From positions 104,936-168,935 of the forward strand of contig BGZK01001335.1 in NCBI GenBank assembly GCA_005406025.1: a DNA stretch of 64,000 bases. Reading direction: 5' to 3'. The position numbers and the translations under genes were made by a program. Positions 1 through 10,420 of this stretch are shown here, piece by piece (within the stretch, counting starts at the first letter, position 1; each line of letters starts with the position of its first letter). The notes beneath the pieces were generated by a model that saw only the letters and a list, made by a program, of their open reading frames with translations, made no database searches and was not told where the DNA came from. The stretch comes from Eumeta japonica (taxonomy: Eukaryota; Arthropoda; Insecta; Lepidoptera; Psychidae).

Positions 1-700
1 TGAGATGGGTTCTCGGGCATACCAAAAAAAATAATTAAAATGTATTTCAAGTTCATAGAAACGCAACGTAAGTCATTCCCTTAGATGAGTCTGTGCCATT
101 GAAAATAGAAATAAAAAAGCAGTGTTTAATTTCGGATGTCTTTAATTCGGTTTACTGTAAATGTATACACATACAAAAAGAAAGACAAATAAAAAAATCA
201 TTGGAAGAAAGACGAGTTTCGGTTCACATTATTGTCATGGATATGTGTCGTTGCTTGAAAACAACTTTAGACCATTCATAAAAAAAGGAACGTAAAACGT
301 GTATCTTGTACTATAAACAATTGGCCATTATTGGACCGTCCGTAAATGTTAAAATTGAAATTTTATTAATATAAAATAATAAAATCTCAATTTTTAAATA
401 TTTCATTTAAAAAGCAATATATTATGAATACAATGAGTTATATCACTGGATAAAATTATGACTGACTTCATGAATTGAATTAGGTGTGATAAGTGCATAA
501 TTAATGTAATGACTATGTGCACTAGGGAAGATTTAATTGTTTTAGTACGAAATTAATTATAGGTTTATTTATAATTAATTAGGTGAGATGTGAGTTTAGT
601 GCTTGAGATTACTGACTTTTTAGGTACAATGGTTGACTTATTTGGTTGATTAATTGATATTCATTGGTAGGTGATTTTATTTTGTTGATTATTTTGATTT
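1..700. other. AT-rich non-coding stretch
   Basis: I see no gene, RNA or repeat family here. A 62-codon open frame from 93 has no recognisable motif and is expected by chance at this base composition. The right end runs into the 3' side of the mariner remnant. Confidence 0.5.
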
Positions 701-714
701 AAAATATTTACTGC

Positions 715-1790
715 TTTTAAAAGTATTCTCCATTACATTTTACACACTTTTTTATTCGTTCAAACTATTTTTGAAAAGATGAGAACTATTGGTGTGAGGG
801 CATGTTTTGCATGTGCTGGTTGAAGCTATCATGGTCTTCGTAAATGTAAAACCTCTCATCAAATCTTTGATTTTTGCAAAAATAAAGAAATCGCATTGTG
901 TTAAATCTGGATTAAATGCAAGATAAGTCACGAACTTCAAAGTCAAAAAAGACATTATCTTATTGGCGGTGTGCGGCGAAGCATTGTCATAGTGCAATAG
1001 GATGCGACTTCTTGTTTGTTTTTCCTTAACTTTTTCTAAGACAGTGGGAAAACATATAGTGGTGTACCACTCAGATTTAACTGTTTTTTGTATTACAAGT
1101 GGGATCGTACAGACAGGATCTGTCTTGGAGAAAAAAAAAACGCAATCATTTTTTTGTTTACGCTTCTCGCCTGGTTCAGTTTGATTGATTTGCTATCGCC
1201 TTCGAACGCCCATATAGAAGACTGTCGCTTTTTTCCAGCATATAACAGTATATCCATCTTTCATCTCTTGTTGCTATGTCATACACGGAATTTGAACATC
1301 TATGATCGTACTTTACATTTTTTACATCAATCAACTCGGATCCGTTTATGTTCGGGGGTGAATTCATGAGGAATTCAATAACAACGAAGTTTTCTAACTT
1401 TTTAATGTTAAAGTAAGATTTTTTAAATTTGATTTACACATATTTCCAAATGTCCTCGAATCTTCTCATAACGATACGCCGGTTTTCTTAAATTAATTGC
1501 CTGACAGTAGCTACGTTTTGCTGAGTGATCACAGTTGAGAGCCGACCTTTACGAATTTCATAATGGATGCATACCATCACCCTACTGTCCTCAAATAAGG
1601 TGCTGCCCTCTCAAAGGCATTGTTAAAACGAGCAAGTGCAGTCTTATGGAAACAATGAACTTTAAAAATCATAAAAATCATCGCCTTAAAATCTTTTCAC
1701 ATTAATTCCATTTTTGCTCCGGACGACGAACGTCAAAATTGTGTTAAAAACATTTGACACGCGACTTTCCGCTCAAAAATATTTTAACCA
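715..1790 (-). pseudogene. mariner transposase, decayed (cecropia/mauritiana-like)
   Basis: A mariner DD34D cut-and-paste transposase can be read in pieces on the minus strand. The helix-turn-helix region lies near 1430-1560 (RKGRLSTVITQQNVATVRQL). The first catalytic Asp lies in YDIATRDERWIY (about 1260-1330), the second in HYDNASPHTA (about 965-995) and the third in NPDLTQCDFF (about 895-925). The reading frame changes several times and is broken by stops, so the copy is dead. I count 31 residues between the second and third Asp, where the family has 34, which suggests a small in-frame loss. The stretch that normally ends in GEYFEKQ is frameshifted at about 720-760. I could not fix the terminal inverted repeats or the TA duplication. 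The family call is strong; the subfamily is inferred from the wording of the motifs. Confidence 0.85.
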
Positions 1791-1800
1791 AAAATGAGTT

Positions 1801-2685
1801 TATTGAGTTTTAAAAAATAACACTCTAAATTCAAATATTTATGAACGGCCAGAAGTGCAGAACTTGCAGTATGCAATACGTATATGATCGTGCGTACGAA
1901 ATTTATTTGTTTTGAGATTATTATTTTCTTGGATATTATTTGTCTTATGTGGGACTTGAGTTAACACCTGATGATACTGATATTTGCTGAATCATTGTTT
2001 GACTTGACTATAATATAGGTCGTTTAGTACTGAACTTTTATGTCGATGGAATCAGCATTAAAAGCGATTATTCTGAGATGCTTAAGAAGCCTCGAGTTTA
2101 CCACTTCAAGCTGTAAAAACATATTCTATGAAATAGAAGTTCTAGGAAACTCAGAGAACTAAATAATTTTCTTTTTTGTAATTTACATAAAGCATATGCA
2201 TATCATATCAATTGTTTGCATTTTACTATTATACGGGTTGAAGGGGCTTCACGGTGTCGAATAAAATAATTTAATCGGCCGCGCAAAAGTGTGTCGCCTT
2301 AACCCCAAACTCAATAGAGAGCTAGAGTGCGGTTGCTTTGCTGTGCCTTGTTGAGGCAGAGACCAGTGGGGACACATCGTAGCACTAACGCGGGAAGAGA
2401 GTTCACAGCACTATTTTCGTGGAACGTGAAAAGCTCGCGATACGTGACATTCGCCCGTGGAATTTTCGCGACAAACCGATGAAAGTCCAGAGGTTCAGGT
2501 CTTGAACCCAGGGGAACTACTAATTCAAATTTAGACTGTTTCACGTTAAACAATTTTACTAAGTATATTGATTAAATGATCTACACGTGATAGAACAAAC
2601 ATGTATAATCAGACAGTAGATATACATGTAGGCCCTATAGGTTTCTGTTCCTACAATTGCGATACAATTTCCAGAATCGACAGCC
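1801..2685. other. non-coding stretch
   Basis: No gene is recognised. The part from about 2290 to 2530 is richer in GC than its surroundings and holds an 80-codon open frame on the minus strand without any known motif. The rest is AT-rich. Confidence 0.4.
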
Positions 2686-2689
2686 TAAG

Positions 2690-2835
2690 GTACTCTTCAA
2701 GGCAAGGAATGACTGGTTTAATTGAACCTAAGTTAAAATCTCATTGGTTAATTCATTTGTGATCAGAACTGAACTTGATACCTTCAGGTTCCGAGACGCT
2801 ATTCTTAACCACTAAGTCATTAATCACCGTTGTTC
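2690..2835 (-). repeat. tRNA-derived SINE fragment, family A
   Basis: On the minus strand this reads like the heads of the copies at 10137, 47725 and 49876. An A-box-like segment (complement of cttaaccactaagtcat) is followed by a B-box-like segment and then the shared phrase, here ctcattggttaattcattt on the plus strand. It is truncated after the tRNA-related part. Polymerase III promoter boxes at this spacing are the hallmark of tRNA-derived SINEs. Family membership comes from comparing copies inside the window. Confidence 0.65.
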
Positions 2836-4180
2836 TGTGATATGTTTGTTGACACCTGTTTATGTATGTATTGAAGAATTGTACTCCAAATTAGATCTGA
2901 TTAGAGTTTTGAAAAGAAATCTGAAATATGTAGAGAATTCGCTTTAAATTCAGCATGAAATAGATATAAGTTTATTTCATGTCCATGCTGGCCAAGCTGC
3001 GAGTATAAGCGTGTTTATTATTAAGACAGAAAAGCGGAAATGACAACAGAAATATTGAGTTTTATGTAAATACGAGTGGAGCCGGAGGCGGTCGTTGGTT
3101 ATTTAGAAAAGATAGTATGATTAGATGTAAAGCTTGATAGAAGAGATGGATTAGATATCATTAAGTTTTGCCCTGGTTCTTCATTCGCTTTGCATGTGCT
3201 TTACCTATACATATTATAATAAATAATCCAACATTATAAATTTCAGTTACTAACTTAGAAGTTGTAGCTTATTTTCTCCTCGCACTACCAATGTTACACG
3301 TGATAGCTAGATTTATTATGTAAAAGCTTCGTCTAATTTAGTAGATATAATGATTAGTCACATGTCTGGAAGCTACATATATTATTTAATTGTAATGCGT
3401 ACATAAATTAATTTATTTGTTAATACATAATATTTATTAAATATATTTGTATTAATATCCAATGAAATTCAAAAAAATATTTTATTTAAATTGTCAAACT
3501 TAAACTGCAGCACTATATGCACGCAAATTACGTTTGTTGTAGAAAAGTGAGAGTGAAATTTTAAAACGTCAGATAATTCATACGAATTCTCTTTAAAATT
3601 TTCACAACATTAAATTGCCTATTTAAAAATTAGAATGTCTGTACTGGGTTCACTGGCATATCCTAGACTGCGGATGGAATAGAGCATATTTAGATTACGT
3701 TGGAGTCATATTCGCATGAGCACAGCTTCCACAGATCATAATTAGGTTTGTTGTGTTCTGACCATTTTAGGAGATGCTCTTTTATGTGACATACAAGAAG
3801 ATGAATGCGCAATTCATTGTACAAAGAAGTGATTGATCGATAACGTCGCAAATATTTTCTGATATAATTACCCGCCAAAAAATACGTTTGACGCGTGTAC
3901 GTACGTACACTCGCACACCCAATTTCTCCTCGTTTGTATAACAAACCAGAAGTAATCTCGTTGTGTTCGAGTTATCCACGTTAGACTCGAAGCACGGATA
4001 AACAACATTTATAAGATGTGTATAGCTGTACTAAACCGTCATTTCTTTTCCTCCATATTTTTAAACCCCCAAAAATCCCCAACAATAGCAAGAAGTCTCC
4101 CCAAAGATCCATCCCAAATCGAATAACATAAAACGAACGCAGTGATTCCCTCCCACCCCAATTTAGTTGGCAACAATAGA
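2836..4180. other. AT-rich non-coding stretch
   Basis: I see no gene, RNA or recognisable repeat. Overlapping minus-strand open frames at 3690-3979 have no motif and differ only by frame. Confidence 0.45.
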
Positions 4181-4182
4181 TG

Positions 4183-4262
4183 GGGCTTTACGGCCGCGGC
4201 CGGGCGGCGGCGCGCGCACTTCATATCGTAAAGGCGGCTCGGGCAGAGGTCGTTGCATCAGA
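4183..4262. other. GC island with CA/TA-rich tail
   Basis: About 80 bases of GC-rich sequence, including ccgcggccgggcggcggcgc, interrupt AT-rich DNA. They are followed to about 4420 by imperfect CA/TA dinucleotide runs. No coding signal. It resembles the other GC islands in the window; a regulatory role is only a guess. Confidence 0.4.
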
Positions 4263-4626
4263 TCTGCAGAATAATCTTTGGCACACACACGAATACATAT
4301 TCGCATACATGCACATACTTTTATCTGCGTATCGATACACACACCCTAACACCCTTTACACATAATATACACATACTCATTAACACAAATTAACGCGCGT
4401 AGGCACGCATGGACATATATCTGATATTTATTCATTGTAAAAAGATAAGATTCTTAGTAATTTAATATTGAAGGGTTATATTATTTTAATTTTGTACGAG
4501 CTATTTATGTATCTGGAACTGGCCACATAAAGAACAATATTTAAAATTAATTACGACATTTAAAAGTATAAACCTTTGGCTGTAGAATACAGTTAGTTTC
4601 ATCTAACTGTTAATTGTTTTACGATT

Positions 4627-5702
4627 GTGACTTCATTTCAAAAATTTCGCGTCTTTATCACCATAGATTTAACTTGTGAAAATTTTTGTGTGATGATTTA
4701 TTACGATTTTCGGTGTGGGCTAATTCAAAAACGGTACATCGATCAACTCACTTCAACTTTTGGGGATAAAGCACCATCAAAAACCACTGTGTATCACTGG
4801 CTTAGTGACTTTAATCGTGAACGGTATATGCTCACGAACTAATTTAAAGAAGGTTACCCTAAATCGGTTGTTGTAGCACAAAATATCGATGCTGTCCGGG
4901 AACTAATAATGCATGATCATCATGTTACATATCGCGAGATAAAAGCCTCCATGGGCATAAGTATGACGAGCTTACGTAAAATACACGAAAATTTAGCAGT
5001 AAAAAAATTTTGTTCACGTTGGATTGCGCACAACTTGAGCATTGGTCAAAAACAGGCTCGGAGCTATTGGTGCAAGAAAATGATAAAAAATACAATCATG
5101 GTGCGTCTAAAGCTGTGTATAATATCTACACAGGTGATGAATCTTGCATCTATGCGTATGTCCCCGAAACTAAACAACAGTCCACGGTGTGGGAGTTTTA
5201 AGATGAGCCGAACCCAGCAAAAGTGATTCGTGCCAAAAGAACTTTGAAGCAAATGGTTGCCTGTTCTTTTGGTATAAATGGACATGTGGTTACAGTGCTA
5301 TTAAAGAATCGTAAAACGGTCAATTCTGAATGGTACACGTCCATTTGTTTGCCAGAAGTCTTTGAAGAAGAAAGAACAACCGATAACGCAGAATCATTCT
5401 TCATCGTGACATTGCTGTCACACGACAGCCGAAATAATTTAATTTTCGGAAGGTCAAGAGATCGAATTGACGGATCGTCCGCCGTACAGCCCCGATTTGG
5501 CACCAACGATTTCTATTTATTCCAAAGCGTGAAGAATAAATTATGTGGTCAACGTGTTTCGGGCCGCCAAGAGCTTGTTGACGTGTTCAAAATGCACGTT
5601 TTGGAGATACCTTCATCAGAATGGAAAAAGTGCTATAAAAATTGGTTTCAAGGTATGAAAAAGTCCATCGATCATCATGGCGAATATTTTGAAAAGAAAT
5701 AA
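4627..5702 (+). pseudogene. mariner transposase, near full length but broken
   Basis: Almost the whole mariner transposase is readable across shifting frames. The N-terminal helix-turn-helix region (4680-4840) ends at a stop shortly after SDFNRERY. The linker continues as DAVRELIMHDHHVTYREIK (about 4890-4950). The first catalytic Asp sits in YTGDESCIYAY (about 5130-5160), followed by KQQSTVWEF and a stop at 5200. The block around VNSEWYTSICLPEVF follows at 5320-5360. The second-Asp motif survives as RDIAV in one frame (about 5408) where the family has an Asn after the Asp. The third-Asp region RPPYSPDLAP (about 5478-5508) is in another frame. The C-terminus HGEYFEKK ends at 5702. At least three frameshifts and two stops make it non-functional. 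It belongs to the same general subfamily as the copy at 715-1790 but is better preserved. Confidence 0.92.
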
Positions 5703-6985
5703 GACCATATTAAATGATACATGTTTGTTTATTTTTGATATTCCGGATTCATAAATAGCCGCGCTCACAATCTAAAATAAAAAAAAATATTACAGTGACG
5801 TAACATAAATTGAAATACTGTTAGTGGTTTCAAATACTGCAATATTCAAATTCTCAGCGCTGTTATCTGTTTCAATAGAGAATTTTGTTTCATAACATTT
5901 AATATGAGAATAAAATCTTCAACATTCTACTCAAATATTAGAGCGGGGCTTATAATCCGAGCGCCATCCGCTATCTACCATTTATAAGATAAAAACTTAC
6001 AACTACGTGTTAAGAATATGCATTTTTATAGTATCAATAAGAATGTTTTTATTCACATATGTCAACTTACTTAGTGCTACTTCTTGGAGGTGGTAACATC
6101 TCCACGAAGCGGTATCATTTTAATGAGTTTTATTTAACAATATCTGACCTTAAGGTTTGGGAAAAACTAAAATTGTTGTTCAGTCACCAACACGTTCATC
6201 TTATGAATAATCAATAGAAAAAAAACATTTCGACATGATTATCTTTCTTCAACTGCTTAGATAAATACCTAATTTAATGAACAAGTTGTTTACAATGCTT
6301 TTCTCATAGTACCTATATACAAAATAGTATGAAATATAAAAAATTGTGTTGGTCTAAAGCAGCTTATTGAACCTGTAAAAGTGCTTATTAATTCCATTAG
6401 CTGCTAAAATTTTCTTAACGTGAACTAAAAGCTAAAAAAATGACTGTTTATAAATTACAATAGTGTTCGGCCGAAAAGTGGTTTACTATTTGTTCATACA
6501 TATACCGATACGTGGCCTACTTTCATGCGTGACGTAAACGCAATTCTTGAGATGTTTGAATATAACTATAAAAGCAATTTTTCCGGTAATTAATTTAAAA
6601 TTTTGTTTTTCTCTCGATTCCATCGGTTCTGGCTCTCATTTTGTATTATTTCTAAACCATTATATCATTATTATTATTAATAGCAACTGTTATTATATTT
6701 ATTAAATGGCGTTTAATGTTCAACTATAATGTAATTTTGTCAAAATAATAATTGTATTGCATTTATAACAAAACACTGTCAAAAAAAATCGATTCTCATT
6801 ATTAAACATTTCCCATTTCAATCGTGACTTTTTGTAACACAAATAGCTTACTAACACCGCAAATTAAATTTATATGCAGCGTTACACATTACTTTACTTG
6901 ATATTTATTTTAGAACAAAACTGTTGGCTTTAAAAAAAGCATTTGGTCATCTTTTAAAACGCAATTATACAAGTCTATGCTTCAT
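5703..6985. other. AT-rich non-coding stretch
   Basis: The first ~70 bases are the mariner 3' flank. The rest shows no gene, RNA or recognised repeat. Confidence 0.45.
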
Positions 6986-6991
6986 ATAAAT

Positions 6992-7033
6992 TATGTGTAA
7001 AGAGGTGTATTTACATACACCTCTTTACACATA
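6992..7033. repeat. perfect hairpin, 18-bp stem
   Basis: Positions 6992-7009 are the exact reverse complement of 7016-7033, with a 6-base loop. Weaker pairing continues outward (ttcatataaatta against ttcatgtaaatta in complement), and the motifs gcgttacacat near 6880 and tgtgtaacgtc near 7070 are also roughly inverted. It may therefore be the core of a small foldback MITE of about 200 bp, though no duplication is visible. It is too short for a typical insect pre-miRNA. Confidence 0.75.
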
Positions 7034-7685
7034 AAAATAATTTACATGAATTTATTATATTACTGTTGGCTGTGTAACGTCATTGCTCTTATAAAATGTT
7101 AGCACAAAAATCGTACAATAGTCAACTGTTAGGCATTTACATACAACTTAATGCTATTCTAGAAACAAAAGCATTGCAAATAGTCGTTAGCTGTACAGTA
7201 GCTTTACACTATAACCATAAAATGTTATAAAAATGTTTTGTTATGTAATAATCGACAGTTATTCTGCCTAAAGTTAATAAGTAAAATAATTTTGAAATGC
7301 TAAAACTCATCATTAGAATATTGATTGAACTTTTTTAAGAGCATGATACATACAATTTTAGTGCCACATGAGCTCCGGAAATACTAGTTCCTTAATAAGC
7401 TTTCCTTATGCTAAGAGCTTTTGTTTTTCCGATTTACGCGGTTTCCCACCACATTCGAGTCGAGTCGAATGCGGTATCGTCACTGACGATCGTATTATAT
7501 TGACCTCATGCTCCAATTTAAATGCAGCGATAAAATAACCGACTGTTAGATATTGGACAGTCGGTATCACGTAAACAATACATCCAGTTATTCAATATAA
7601 TAAGTTTTTCTCGAATTAGAATTATTTTCACAATTGCGCTGTATCGCTTCGAGGGAAAACAATAAAACAACACATTCGTCTTATT
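7034..7685. other. AT-rich non-coding stretch
   Basis: No gene or repeat family is recognised, apart from the possible outer part of the foldback structure at its left edge. Confidence 0.4.
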
Positions 7686-7689
7686 TGTC

Positions 7690-7800
7690 GCGCACCCGTC
7701 AAGGCCGGCGCACGCTACGTGACGTCGGGGCTCGAGCGCCGCGCGTGAGCCGGCCGTAACTCAGCGCGAACACATCGGCGCCGGAGCTCAGCGCCGATTA
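7690..7800. promoter_or_regulatory. GC island with a CRE-like site
   Basis: About 110 bases of strongly GC-rich DNA lie in AT-rich surroundings. The sequence tgacgtc at 7720-7726 is a CREB/ATF-type core, and several palindromic GC hexamers follow. There is no open frame and no splice pattern. A cis-regulatory role is plausible but rests only on composition and one short motif. Confidence 0.3.
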
Positions 7801-8288
7801 AAATGACATATGTTGATTGCCCACCGATATCCGTTTGCGATGGAAAATATTAAATACGGTTTTTTAAATTTTCGTTTCAAATAGTTTTATCAATAATTTG
7901 AGCGTTTATAGCACTGAAGGATTATTCTGTCTGATATGTCATAAATAGTATTACTAAACAATACACGGGCAACCGAATTTTACTTCAAAAGTGACTTCGT
8001 GTTTGCCGCGGGTATGTGATGATTTCCTAAGGGAAATTCAAATTCAAAATATCTTAATTTCATAGGTTATGACACTTGGAATACGTCATGTTTTTGCGAA
8101 TTTACACTTTACCGCTCGTTGGGAAGGTAGAACGAGCAAGAAATTTAAGAGTAGCTTTAAATGTTGCCTAAATGGGTTTTTTAATGCGTTTTTATTTATT
8201 TATTTTTATTTAAAGAAATACATGATATCCGAGCTTTCAAAACGCGCGAGTGGGCCGCTTCTGCAGCACGAAAACGAACGAAAACTTT
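7801..8288. other. non-coding stretch
   Basis: No coding evidence. An open frame starting at 8069 runs into the SINE and has no motif. Confidence 0.4.
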
Positions 8289-8289
8289 T

Positions 8290-8590
8290 GTTTATTTATA
8301 AAAGTTTAGATACGCAATATAATATAATATCTTCGGACATACACACATTAACTTCTGGTCCCAAATTAAGGAACGAGGCTTGTACTGCAGGTACCAGATA
8401 GTTGATATTATATATAATTACATATGTACTTTTTTTTTGAAATATATACATACAATATATATATAAATACTTAGACTCAAGACAAACATTATTTTTAATC
8501 AAATAATAAATATTTGTTTTGTGCAGGAATCGAACCCACACCCCCAGCACAACAAGTAGGGTCAGTACCAACTGCGCCAATCAGGCAGTC
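8290..8590 (-). repeat. tRNA-derived SINE, family B
   Basis: Read on the minus strand, the element starts at about 8587 with an A box (TGGCGCAGTTGGTA) and a B box (GGTTCGATTCC) at tRNA spacing. The body ends with CTTCGTTCC-like and TTTGGGACCAG-like phrases at 8340-8400. I recognise these last phrases from a SINE found throughout Lepidoptera; I cannot check the family name from here. Promoter boxes are nearly intact, so this copy looks younger than the family A copies. The 94-codon open frame across it is a by-product. Confidence 0.85.
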
Positions 8591-8598
8591 AAATATTC

Positions 8599-8690
8599 TA
8601 AATTTACCAGCAAGTAGCAGGTAAATTTAGTATACTATGTAGTGCAATATGCGCACACTACATAATATACCAAATTTACCTGCTACTTGC
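8599..8690. repeat. large hairpin, 35-bp stem, next to the SINE
   Basis: The left arm 8610-8644 pairs with 8656-8690 over 35 bases with two mismatches and an 11-base loop. The left side also contains a smaller inverted repeat: ctaaatttacc at 8599-8609 against ggtaaatttag at 8620-8630. The structure begins about ten bases outside the 5' end of the minus-strand SINE. It could be a small foldback element or an insertion scar; a pre-miRNA-like fold is possible in size but unproven. Confidence 0.8.
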
Positions 8691-8756
8691 TACGTACACC
8701 ATCTGTCTAATTTACGGCACTTAGAGCCATTTGTTGTTAAGAACGTTACGTTAATA

Positions 8757-9879
8757 GGGGACACTGGGCACGGTTGTAACAATTTTCCTTTAAATATTGA
8801 CAGCACCTCTATTACAGCTTTAAGCAGCGATTAGATCCTTTGCGATGAAAGTTTAGTTATTTGACTTTAAAGTAATACAAAACCGGCAGTCCAGATGTAA
8901 GAGTTTCACAGAAATTTGTCAACCCCACAACAAGGGCGGTTGTAACAGCGATGAGGAACAGTTGTAATACTCAAAAATAATTAAATCATTTAATATCAAT
9001 TTTATTATTCAAAAATACTGAAATGTACTTAAAACACATTAAGAATATTTAAGACACGTTTAAATATATTTGTTTTAGAACTAAACTAAAACAAGTCAAC
9101 AGAAATTTTTTCAAAACAATTTTTTTGTTTGGAGTTTATCACTCAAGTAGTTTTATAATTAGACTTGTTAAACAAAATCATTTCTGAATAATAATTAGAA
9201 AAACTATTCAATGAAATCTAAAATTAAATAATATATTTTTCCGTGTAATATTTAACCAGACGCATCGCAGTTATGGCGTACATAATATTCACTCCCTTCA
9301 GTACAAGCTACGGGAGGCTATTGCTTGCAGTTCTCTTGACACAGAATCCAACTCTCTCCAGGTGAACTAGCTGAATACGTTCCTAGGCAAAGAAGGCAAT
9401 AATATTCTTCTTTTTCAGATGATTCGGGTGGTGTGTTGGTCTTCTTTTTTCCCCTTTCCCTCACCCTTTATTCGTCTCTACAGTAGATGTTTGAAGTCTT
9501 CCTTATACGTTTCCTAGGCATCTGCAATAAAAAAATACTAGAAATTTACTGTTTCAACGATACGAGGTAACATAATATAAACAAAAACGAATCAGCATAT
9601 TATAATTTCTAAACTACGGTGTTTACGTAAATACCTTTTTAAATACAATAATTATACTAATAATTAAGCTATATCATAAATAAATTCGCCAAAGATACTT
9701 ACTTTTGGTTGACAAAACACAGTAGCCCCCCTCGTAAATACACTTACCCTGCAAAAGACGATACAACGCTGGAATCGCGTCAGAACTTGTTGCCCGCGTG
9801 CCTCTCTCTTTGTACCCCACACCTACCGGGCATAGTTTCGGTAATATTCGAGTTATGACAACCGTACCCAGTGTACCCA
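8757..9879 (-). mobile_element. pogo-like DNA transposon, non-autonomous
   Basis: The ends are inverted repeats: gggacactgggcacggttgt from 8758 and, on the other strand, gggtacactgggtacggttg from 9878. They are near-identical over about 24 bases, and both ends sit beside TA (8755-8756 and 9880-9881), the target used by Tc1/mariner/pogo elements. The end motif cggttgtaac recurs inside at about 8937 as a subterminal repeat. The minus strand keeps one coding scrap at 9262-9475, a Cys-rich finger. The DDE core and N-terminus are absent, so it depends on another copy to move. The pogo assignment is inferred from the finger and the TA; other TA-targeting families remain possible. Confidence 0.7.
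9262..9475 (-). pseudogene. C-terminal zinc finger of a pogo-like transposase
   Basis: The minus strand encodes a PHD-like Cys pattern: YYCLLC, then ESWILC, a Cys three residues on, VACTEG, and a final HNC. The W-x-H part expected in the middle is frameshifted or lost, and a stop lies upstream at about 9478. Such fingers cap the C-terminus of several insect pogo/Tigger-like transposases, where they may mediate protein or nucleic-acid contacts. The fragment is about 70 residues and lies within the element at 8757-9879. Confidence 0.6.
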
Positions 9880-9884
9880 TAATA

Positions 9885-10136
9885 TTTGACACAACATCTA
9901 ACAATGCAATTACCTCAAAAATCTAAGAGATAGCGGATCAAGCCAAGCTTAGAAAAAAAATATGACATTTTACCAAAAATTGCCTAATCCCTTATAAATA
10001 AAATTAAAAAGTAAAGCATTGTGAAAGTCAAATTTTCATCAAAATCGGTAGAGCCGTTTGCGAGATACCCATTTGTAAATTGATGTACGTACAAAAGTTG
10101 CTCACTCAAAATAATAAGATGTATCAACATTCATGA
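9885..10136. repeat. fragment with the phrase 'ttttcatcaaaatcggt'
   Basis: The segment at about 10025-10075 carries attttcatcaaaatcggt followed by gagccgtttgcgaga. I recognise this phrasing as part of a dispersed lepidopteran repeat, and a related phrase forms the tandem array at 28245-28915. Nothing else is recognised here. Confidence 0.4.
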
Positions 10137-10420
10137 TATAGCGGTAGCGGTCGAGTGATTTAGCTAGTCACTCGTCGCATCACAAGTACTGGGCTCACAT
10201 TCTCTTCACGGGTGAATTGACCGACCAATTTTTAACTTAAATCAAGTTAAGCCAATCGCGCCGAAAACTCGTTAAAACCTTTGGTTGGGACGTCGTCACC
10301 GCATGGACATCGAGCGTTACCGGCCATCGACCGCAGCGGGCCGGCGCGAAGGGCTTAAGGTCCGGAGTCCTCGATCTGAGATAAAAAGATTAAGGGTATG
10401 CCCTAACGATGTGGTGATAT
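10137..10420 (+). repeat. tRNA-derived SINE, family A, long copy
   Basis: The head carries degenerate A- and B-box-like segments, then gggtgaattgaccgaccaat at about 10209. The body ends with a phrase shared with the copy at 49876 (ggcttaaggtccggag, then gagataaaaagatta, then a tatgcccta-like segment at 10350-10405). The order of shared blocks is the same in both copies, which supports one family. Diverged and probably old. Confidence 0.7.

Noticed and set aside
5064..5506. Minus-strand open frames of 73 and 102 codons
   Set aside because: They lie opposite the mariner transposase at 4627-5702 and have no motif of their own.
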